A stretch of DNA of 64,000 bases from Actinomycetospora endophytica. GTDB lineage: Bacteria > Actinomycetota > Actinomycetes > Mycobacteriales > Pseudonocardiaceae. The translations under genes and the position numbers were made by a program. This document shows positions 59,033 through 64,000 of the stretch, one piece after another; the first letter of the stretch is position 1, and every line of letters starts with the position of its first letter. The DNA lies in the NCBI RefSeq assembly GCF_021026375.1, contig NZ_JAJNDB010000002.1, positions 434,001 to 498,000 of the forward strand, written 5' to 3'. The notes beneath the pieces were generated by a model. It made no database searches. It was not told where the DNA came from and saw only the letters and a program-made list of their open reading frames with translations.

Positions 59033-59551
59033 GTGAGCTCGCCGTTCATGGGGAACCGACCCGGATCCGCTCCGGGGCTGCCCAACCTGCCGGAGCCGCC
59101 CTCGGGCTGGCCGGTGGGCTCCTACGCGAAGTACGAGGAGGCGCAGCGCGCGGTCGACCACCTCGCCGACAACGACTTCCCCGTGGCGGACGTGACCATC
59201 GTCGGCGTCGACCTGATGCTCGTCGAGCGGGTGATCGGCCGGCTGACGTGGGGCCGGGTGCTCGCCACCGGCGCGGCGTCCGGGGCCTGGCTCGGCCTGT
59301 TCGTCGGCGTGATCCTGTCGCTGTTCAGCGCGAACGGCTCGATCGGCGCGATCCTGCTCGGCCTCGGGATGGGCATCGTGTTCGGCGTCGTGTCCGGCGC
59401 GATCACGTACGGCGCGTCGCGGGGTCGCCGGGACTTCACCAGCGCCAGCCAGATGGTGGCCGGGCGCTACGACGTGCTCTGCCAGCCCCGCAGCGCCGAG
59501 AAGGCCCGCGACATGCTGGCCAAGCTCGCGATCGGCACCGACCAGACCTAG
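59033..59551 (+). CDS. General-stress-protein-17M-like membrane protein
   Basis: 172 aa, GTG start behind GGAGGACG. N-terminal part has the GSP17M/YflT motif (VGSYAKYEEAQRAVDHLADN, FPVADVTIVGVDLM). Two membrane helices follow (WLGLFVGVILSLFSAN; ILLGLGMGIVFGVVSGAITY) and a C-terminal soluble segment. A counterpart occupies this position in mycobacteria (Rv1234, recalled). Function unknown; general stress association by family. Confidence 0.8.
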   Translation: MSSPFMGNRPGSAPGLPNLPEPPSGWPVGSYAKYEEAQRAVDHLADNDFPVADVTIVGVDLMLVERVIGRLTWGRVLATGAASGAWLGLFVGVILSLFSANGSIGAILLGLGMGIVFGVVSGAITYGASRGRRDFTSASQMVAGRYDVLCQPRSAEKARDMLAKLAIGTDQT

Positions 59552-59852
59552 CCACGTTCCCGACGACGGGTGCCGACGCGGCGCCCGTCGTCGGGACGGC
59601 TCGGCCGGCGCCCGAGTGGACTCCCGCCGCCGGAGCCCTCGGCATCCACTCTATCGGCCGCCGCGGAAGCTCACGGCCCTGGGAGCGGGCACTCATGACC
59701 GCGCTGCGGTGGGCCCTGCCTCGCCTGACACGCCCGCGAAGATCAGGGAGTCGTTACGGGGCGGAACGTAGATCCGCTCGACCCGCAACGACTCCCTCGA
59801 GCTTGCGCAAGGCAGCTGGCCTCCGGCCGTGCTCACGAGCGCGCGAGCGCTC
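59552..59852. other. Intergenic region of about 300 bp rich in palindromes
   Basis: Contains a perfect 13-bp stem TCCCGACGACGGG (59558-59570) / complement (59584-59596), then element E2 (59741-59799), then GC-rich sequence up to the convergent MFS stop. No gene is seen. Confidence 0.5.
59741..59799. repeat. Palindromic element family E, copy 2
   Basis: Begins GATCAGGGAGTCGTTACG (from 59740); arms AGGGAGTCGTT (59744-59754) / AACGACTCCCT (59786-59796), loop GGGCGGAACGTAGATCCGCT and on. Most bases match copy 1 across the 45-bp left part. Confidence 0.75.
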
Positions 59853-61355
59853 CTACGGACCGCTGCCGGACACCCCCGTCGCTCTCACCACGGAGAGCGG
59901 GATCGCAACGTCCTCGAGCGACTTGCGCTCGGCGTCGATACCGAGGACCGCCGCGACGACGCCACCGATGATCATGATCACGGCGCCGAGGATGTAGGCC
60001 CAGAACAGCCCGGACTCGCTCGGGGCGGTCTTCGGACCGATCATCGCCGCGTAGACCAGCGGCGCCACCGACCCGAAGACCTGGGCGATCGCGAAGAACA
60101 CCGCGATCGCCTTGGCCCGGACCTCCATCGGGAAGATCTCCGACACCGTGAGGTACGCCGCCGAGGCCCCGGCCGAGGCGAAGAAGAAGATCACGCACCA
60201 GGCGACGGTCTGCGTCGTCGCGTTGAGCGCTCCCGCCTTGAACAGGAACGCACTGATGATCAGGAGCGCGCCGGCCAGGATGTAGGTCCCGGCGATCATC
60301 TTCCGCCGACCGAGGGTGTCGAAGAACCGGCCCAGCAGGATCGGACCGAGGAAGTTCCCGATCGCGAACGGGATGTAGTAGATCGAGGTGTCCGCGTCGG
60401 GGCCGAGGTAGAAGTTCGCCAGCACGATCGCGTAGGAGAAGAAGATCGCGTTGTAGAGGAACGACTGGGTGATCATCAGGACCGCGCCGAGCGTGGAGCG
60501 GCCCGGATATGTTCGGAACAGCACTCTCAGCAGCGCGATGTACCCGGTCTGCGGAGTGGGCTTGATCTCCAGTGCCCGGCTCTCGTCGACCGGCTCGACC
60601 TCTCGGCCTGTCGCGGCGACCTCGCGCTCGATGTACTCGATGGAGCGCTCGGCCTCGTCGGCCCGGCCGTGCATGATCAGCCACCGGGGGCTCTCGGGCA
60701 CCGCCCGACGCAGGACGACGATCACGATCGCGAGCACCGGGCCGATGAGGAAGGCGATCCGCCAGTCGATCGCGGGACTGATCGCGCCCGACAGCAGCGG
60801 GTACTGGATCGCCGCCGCGATCGCCGCGCCCGCCCAGTAGGTGCCGTTGACCGCGATGTCGGTCTGGCCGCGGTACCGGGCCGGGATCAGCTCGTCGATC
60901 GCCGAGTTGATCGCCGCGTACTCACCGCCGATGCCTGCGCCCGCGATGAAGCGGGTCGCGTACAGGAACGTCAGCGACAGGGCCCCGGAGCCGAGGGTGA
61001 ACGCCGTGAGGGCGCTGCCGCCGAAGTAGATCGCCAGCGTGATGAAGAACAGCCGGCGTCGGCCGAGTCGGTCGGAGAGGTTCCCGAAGACCAGGGCGCC
61101 AACGACCTGCCCCAGCAGGTAGACCGTGGCCAGGAAGCCGACCGCGGTGGTCGAGAGCCCCAGACGGTCGCTGTCGGTGAGCTTCTCGCCGACGTTGCTG
61201 GCGATCGTGATCTCGAGCCCGTCGAGGATCCAGCACGTCCCGAGCGCGAGAACCATCCGGGTGTGGAACGACGACCAGGGCAATCGGTCGATCCGGGCGG
61301 GTATCAGGGAGCGCACGCTCCCGGGCTGCTGGGTGGTCCCGTCTGCCGTTGTCAC
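59853..61355 (-). CDS. MFS transporter, metabolite:H+ symporter (sugar-porter-like) type
   Basis: 500 aa, GTG start with GGGAGGG ahead. About twelve helices. MFS signature NLSDRLGRRRLFFITLAIYF (loop 2-3) and DRLGRRR; FIAGAGIGGEYAAINSAIDE and LIPARYRGQTD resemble the sialic-acid/benzoate/shikimate group; loop 6-7 is long and charged (RADEAERSIEYIEREVAATG). LGRFFDTLGRRKMIAGTYIL repeats the motif in the second half. Probably takes up an organic acid. Its minus-strand promoter includes TAGGCT near 61392-61397. Confidence 0.87.
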   Translation of the reverse strand: MTTADGTTQQPGSVRSLIPARIDRLPWSSFHTRMVLALGTCWILDGLEITIASNVGEKLTDSDRLGLSTTAVGFLATVYLLGQVVGALVFGNLSDRLGRRRLFFITLAIYFGGSALTAFTLGSGALSLTFLYATRFIAGAGIGGEYAAINSAIDELIPARYRGQTDIAVNGTYWAGAAIAAAIQYPLLSGAISPAIDWRIAFLIGPVLAIVIVVLRRAVPESPRWLIMHGRADEAERSIEYIEREVAATGREVEPVDESRALEIKPTPQTGYIALLRVLFRTYPGRSTLGAVLMITQSFLYNAIFFSYAIVLANFYLGPDADTSIYYIPFAIGNFLGPILLGRFFDTLGRRKMIAGTYILAGALLIISAFLFKAGALNATTQTVAWCVIFFFASAGASAAYLTVSEIFPMEVRAKAIAVFFAIAQVFGSVAPLVYAAMIGPKTAPSESGLFWAYILGAVIMIIGGVVAAVLGIDAERKSLEDVAIPLSVVRATGVSGSGP

Positions 61356-61434
61356 GAGCGCCCTCCCGACTTCCGCCGCTGGAACGTCGTGAGCCTAACC
61401 ACACAGACAGGTGAACGGGAGGTGTGAATGGGAC

Positions 61435-61450
61435 GTCAGGGACATCCCTG
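61435..61450. terminator. Small hairpin downstream of corA
   Basis: CAGGGA/TCCCTG with a 2-nt loop lies 7 nt past the corA stop on the minus strand; weak terminator candidate. Confidence 0.3.
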
Positions 61451-61456
61451 GGCCGA

Positions 61457-62545
61457 CTAGAGCCAGTGGTTGCGGCGGAAGGTCCGGAAGAGCCAGGCGC
61501 AGATGGCGACGATCACGACGATCACCAGCGGGTAGCCGAACGTCCAGTGCAGCTCGGGCATGTAGTCGAAGTTCATGCCGTAGATGCCGGCGAACATCGT
61601 CGGGACGGCGAGCAGCGCGGCGTACGCGGTGATCTTGCGCATGTCGTTGTTCTGCCGCAGCGTGATCTTGGCCAGCACCGCGTCGACCAGCGTGGTCAGC
61701 AGCTCGTCGAACTGCGCGACCCGCTCGGACACCGTCACCAGGTGGTCGTCCACGTCGCGGAAGTAGCTGCGGACGTCGGTCGGGACGAGCGGCGAGTAGC
61801 CCTCGGTGAGCCGGCGCAGCGGGGCGACCAGGGGCTGGACGGCGCGGCGCAGCTCCAGCACCTCGCGCTTCATCAGGTAGATCTGGTCGGCGCCGAGCTC
61901 CGAGTGGGGCGCGAAGACCTCCGCCTCGATGGTGTCGATGTCCCCCTCGACCGCGGCCGAGACGTCCAGGTAAGCGTCGACGATGTGGTCGGCCACCGCG
62001 TGCAGCACGGCCGCCGGGCCGAGGGCCAGGTGCTCGGGGTCCTCCTCGAGCGTCCGCCGTACGCGGCGCAGCCCGGAGTGTTGCCCGTGGCGGACGGTCA
62101 CCACGAAGTCCTTCCCGACGAAGCACATCAGCTCGCCGGACTCGACGATCTCGTTCGCCGTCGTCGGGGACGCGTGCGCGACGTAGCGCATCGTCTTGAA
62201 CACCGAGAACAGCATGTCGTCGTAGCGCTCGATCTTCGGGCGCTGATGGGCGTGCACCGCGTCCTCGACGGCGAGCGGGTGCAGGCCGAAGACCTCGGCG
62301 ATGTCGTCGATCTGCTCGGCGTCGGGCTCGTGCAGGCCCACCCACACGAAGCCCTCCTCCCGACGACGGACCTCCTCGATCGCCTGGCGGTGGTTCCAAC
62401 GTCCCTCGAGCCGCTTGCCGTCGACGTAGACCGCGCAGTCGACGACGAACGCGGACAGCGGCACGTGCGGGACGTGGACCCCGTTGTCGAGGGCGCGGGG
62501 ACGCCGGCCGCGCGCGGTGGAACGCAGGGAGGGGAGAGCGGGCAT
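61457..62545 (-). CDS. corA: CorA-type magnesium/cobalt transporter
   Basis: 362 aa from ATG 62545 with GGAG 6 nt ahead; longer frames are shadow or leader. Soluble N-terminal domain (VFGLHPLAVEDAVHAHQRPK), long helix bundle (IYLMKREVLELRRAVQPLVA), and two C-terminal membrane helices with the family selectivity motif GMN in IYGMNFDYMPELHW. The basic cytosolic end FRTFRRNHWL is normal. Imports Mg2+ in pentamers. The upstream leader carries a short ORF and hairpins. Confidence 0.93.
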   Translation of the reverse strand: MPALPSLRSTARGRRPRALDNGVHVPHVPLSAFVVDCAVYVDGKRLEGRWNHRQAIEEVRRREEGFVWVGLHEPDAEQIDDIAEVFGLHPLAVEDAVHAHQRPKIERYDDMLFSVFKTMRYVAHASPTTANEIVESGELMCFVGKDFVVTVRHGQHSGLRRVRRTLEEDPEHLALGPAAVLHAVADHIVDAYLDVSAAVEGDIDTIEAEVFAPHSELGADQIYLMKREVLELRRAVQPLVAPLRRLTEGYSPLVPTDVRSYFRDVDDHLVTVSERVAQFDELLTTLVDAVLAKITLRQNNDMRKITAYAALLAVPTMFAGIYGMNFDYMPELHWTFGYPLVIVVIVAICAWLFRTFRRNHWL

Positions 62546-62555
62546 GGTGGTCTCC

Positions 62556-62649
62556 GTGTCGGGACACGACCGGATCGAGGTCCGGTCAGCGGGATCTCGG
62601 ACGGATCGCCGCGTCGCCTCGGGGGCCACGACGGTGCGAGGACCGTCGT
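62556..62649 (-). promoter_or_regulatory. Three ordered hairpins in the corA 5' leader
   Basis: In transcription order: ACGACGGT/ACCGTCGT (62628-62649, starting at the leader-ORF stop codon), GACCGGA/TCCGGTC (62568-62587), and GTGTC/GACAC (62556-62567) immediately before the corA ribosome site. A layout suited to attenuation or ribosome-position sensing. Confidence 0.45.
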
Positions 62650-62711
62650 CAGCGGCCCCTCGTGGGGACGCGGCCGATACTTCCGGGGTCGGCACCCGGC
62701 TGTTCCGTCAT
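62649..62711 (-). CDS. Putative 20-aa leader peptide of corA
   Basis: ATG 62711 follows a strong GAGGAGGT site on the minus strand. Peptide MTEQPGADPGSIGRVPTRGR: acidic/Pro residues near the N-terminus and an Arg-containing end, like Mg2+-responsive leader peptides such as MgtL of enterobacteria, although with no sequence homology claimed. The stop overlaps the first hairpin; corA begins 104 nt downstream. Confidence 0.4.
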   Translation of the reverse strand: MTEQPGADPGSIGRVPTRGR

Positions 62712-62923
62712 GGCCACGTCCACCTCCTCGGTCCTCCCGGGCTGACTGCTCCTGGCCTGCCCACCCCGTGACGGTGGAGCCGCCCCGGGGGTGGGCCCGG
62801 TGTCGTACGTGTCACGCGGCCGTGCGTCCACGTGCGCTGCCGCAATGGTCCATCCTACGGGTCGTCACGGGCGGTGCGCTGCTCGGACGGCCCAGGAGAC
62901 GACGACGTTCAGGGAGTGGACAC
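62712..62923. other. Intergenic promoter region between corA leader and maoC-like gene
   Basis: About 210 bp with promoters for both directions; GTACGTGTCACG around 62808-62820 and CATCCTACGG near 62853 are the only recognisable promoter-like or dyad bits. No gene. Confidence 0.3.
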
Positions 62924-63439
62924 GTGCAGTTCGGTCGGTACTTCGAGGAGTTCGAGGTCGGGGCGACGTACAAGCACTGGCCCGGCAAGACGGTCACCGA
63001 GTACGACGACCACCTCTTCTGCCTCATCACGATGAACCACCACCCGCTGCACCTCGACAGCCACTACGCCGAGGGCACCCAGCAGGGGCGCAACGTCGTC
63101 GTCGGGAACTACGTCTACTCGCTGCTGCTCGGCATGTCGGTGTCCGACGTCTCGGGCAAGGCGATCGCGAACCTCGAGGTCGAGTCGCTGCGCCACGTCA
63201 AGCCGGTCTTCCACGGCGACACGATCTACGGCGAGTCGACGGTGCTGGACAAGAAGGAGTCGACCTCGAAGAACGACCGGGGCGTCGTCCAGGTCGAGAC
63301 GATCGGCTACAACCAGGACGGCGTGGTGGTCTGCATCTACCGCCGCAAGGTGATGGTGCCGAAGCGGCCGCAGACCGACTCGCCCGAGGCGGCGCTGGCC
63401 GCGGAGCAGCCGAACCGGCCCGTCCCGCAGGACCGCTGA
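62924..63439 (+). CDS. MaoC-like hotdog-fold dehydratase
   Basis: 171 aa from GTG 62924 (QFGRYFEEFEVGATYKHWPG). The hydratase-2 motif region is present: KTVTEYDDHLFCLITMNHHP, LHLDSHYAEGTQQGRNVVVG with Asp and His at the catalytic positions. LEVESLRHVKPVFHGDTIYG and ESTVLDKKESTSKNDRGVVQ follow. Hydrates or dehydrates a 2-enoyl-CoA; with the CoA ester lyase and acyl-CoA dehydrogenase elsewhere in the window it may belong to one acyl-CoA route (inference). Confidence 0.9.
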   Translation: MQFGRYFEEFEVGATYKHWPGKTVTEYDDHLFCLITMNHHPLHLDSHYAEGTQQGRNVVVGNYVYSLLLGMSVSDVSGKAIANLEVESLRHVKPVFHGDTIYGESTVLDKKESTSKNDRGVVQVETIGYNQDGVVVCIYRRKVMVPKRPQTDSPEAALAAEQPNRPVPQDR

Positions 63440-63490
63440 CCGGTTCCCGAGCGCCGGTGTGTCGGTCACGGGCCGTCACCGGTGCGCCCC

Positions 63491-63496
63491 TAAGAT
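63491..63496 (+). promoter_or_regulatory. -10 box TAAGAT, leaderless small membrane protein
   Basis: TAAGAT, 7 nt, GTG at 63504; supports the short start over the open frame from 63459. Confidence 0.6.
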
Positions 63497-63503
63497 CGCC
63501 GCC

Positions 63504-63665
63504 GTGGACGTGAAGAAGCTCGTCATCGCGATCGTCGTGATCTTCGTGCTGTTCTTCGTGATCTCACAGCCGCGCGCCTCGGCGGACTTCGTCCTGAACA
63601 TCCTGCACCTGCTCGAGAGCGCCGCCAACTCAGTGGTCCTCTTCCTGCGCTCGCTGTTCACGTAG
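63504..63665 (+). CDS. 53-aa membrane peptide
   Basis: GTG start placed by the leaderless promoter. One strong helix VKKLVIAIVVIFVLFFVISQ near the N-terminus, then an amphipathic helix SADFVLNILHLLESAANSVV, with VLFLRSLF at the end. Small membrane proteins of this kind are common in actinomycetes. Next gene is a PH-domain protein 70 nt downstream. Function unknown. Confidence 0.65.
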   Translation: MDVKKLVIAIVVIFVLFFVISQPRASADFVLNILHLLESAANSVVLFLRSLFT

Positions 63666-63735
63666 CCCGCGCGGGTTACGCTCGTCACCGGTCACAGGAC
63701 GCACCGTCAGGGCCGGGGCAGGAGGGGAGGGCGCC

Positions 63736-64000
63736 GTGCTGGCACCCCGCGAGGTCGACGAGTACGTCCTGCCCACCGAGCGGCGGGTCATCCGCTTCCG
63801 CCGGCACTGGGTCGTGATCGTCAACGAGGTCGTGCAGGCCACCGTGCTGATGGTCATCCTCATGGTGGCCGCCTCGCTGCTGCCCGAGGGCCCGGTGCTC
63901 TCCAACATGCTCTGGTACGGCGGGCTGCTCGTGCTCGTGAAGGCCTGCTACAAGGTCAGCGAGTGGTGGGTCGAGAAGGTCGTGATCACCGACAAGCGCG
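63736..64000 (+). CDS. PH-domain (bPH) membrane protein, 3' end outside window
   Basis: 88 codons visible, GTG start with GGAGGGGAGG ahead. REVDEYVLPTERRVIRFRRH and WVVIVNEVVQATVLMVILMV, then a second membrane helix (LSNMLWYGGLLVLVKACYKV) and EWWVEKVVITDKR, where the bPH domain begins. Family function unclear; membrane protein with a cytosolic PH-like domain. Cut by the end of the window. Confidence 0.78.
   Translation, partial: MLAPREVDEYVLPTERRVIRFRRHWVVIVNEVVQATVLMVILMVAASLLPEGPVLSNMLWYGGLLVLVKACYKVSEWWVEKVVITDKR

Noticed and set aside
62556..62920. M-box (ykoK) magnesium riboswitch upstream of corA
   Set aside because: The conserved M-box core elements are not seen; the leader has short simple hairpins and a small ORF instead.

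Overview
The window is about 73% GC by eye, with codon third positions almost always G or C. It encodes the mycothiol-pathway deacetylase MshB, succinylase-branch DAP enzymes, a SigE/RseA/HtrA/TatB block and many genes that begin directly behind a TANNNT -10 box. Together these point to a chromosome segment of an actinomycete, most likely Pseudonocardiales (Pseudonocardia or Actinomycetospora type). I see no phage, plasmid, CRISPR array, tRNA or rRNA.

Layout. 0-10 kb: mixed genes (VOC protein fragment, TetR regulator with divergent hydrolase, PEP-mutase-like enzyme, GPP34 protein, MFS exporter, pterin dehydratase, Nudix hydrolase, Cys-cluster protein, a lipoprotein SBP with Thr/Pro/Ser-rich inserts). 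10-15.7 kb: a complete oligopeptide ABC transporter operon (SBP, two permeases, two ATPases). 15.7-20.2 kb: maleylpyruvate isomerase-like protein, mshB, small membrane protein, ferredoxin fdxA and dapC. 20.3-26.2 kb: SDR, EamA transporter, and two divergent MGDG-synthase-like glycosyltransferases, one fused to a wax-ester-synthase/DGAT domain. 26.3-35.2 kb: a hopanoid operon read on the minus strand, hpnC-hpnD-hpnE-prenyl synthase-shc-(hpnG::ispH)-hpnH. It should take isoprenyl diphosphates through FPP, presqualene-PP and hydroxysqualene to squalene and hopene, then add the adenosyl side chain (HpnH) and cleave it (HpnG), with an IspH domain in the same protein as HpnG. 35.4-64 kb: PucR-type regulator, dapD/dapE, two LOG proteins, gpgS, tag, a DUF3117 gene, leucyl aminopeptidase, O-methyltransferase, sigE-rseA-htrA-tatB, marR/dioxygenase, MFS, GNAT, mrp, DUF1003, an MgtE-like protein, CoA-ester lyase, acyl-CoA dehydrogenase, GSP17M-like protein, MFS, corA, MaoC, and a PH-domain gene cut by the window end.

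From memory, the order mshB ... fdx-dapC ... dapD-dapE-LOG-gpgS-DivIVA-like-tag-DUF3117 ... OMT-sigE-rseA-htrA-tatB ... mrp-DUF1003-MgtE-like ... GSP-like ... corA follows the Mycobacterium tuberculosis segment Rv1170-Rv1239c, with the hopanoid/glycolipid block lying between dapC and dapD.

The most unusual content is a dense set of dispersed palindromic elements. Several families (labelled A-F and R below) recur. Family A lies between convergent genes and supplies their stop codons. Family R lies in frame INSIDE three unrelated genes (glycosyltransferase fusion, HpnG domain, MFS transporter) as two hairpin units repeated at a 30-bp period, comparable in principle to Rickettsia palindromic elements. 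Other points of note are a 20-codon acidic/Pro-containing leader ORF followed by ordered hairpins upstream of corA, a leaderless 9-codon uORF coupled to an MFS gene, and dapD/dapE -10 boxes set only 12 bp apart.
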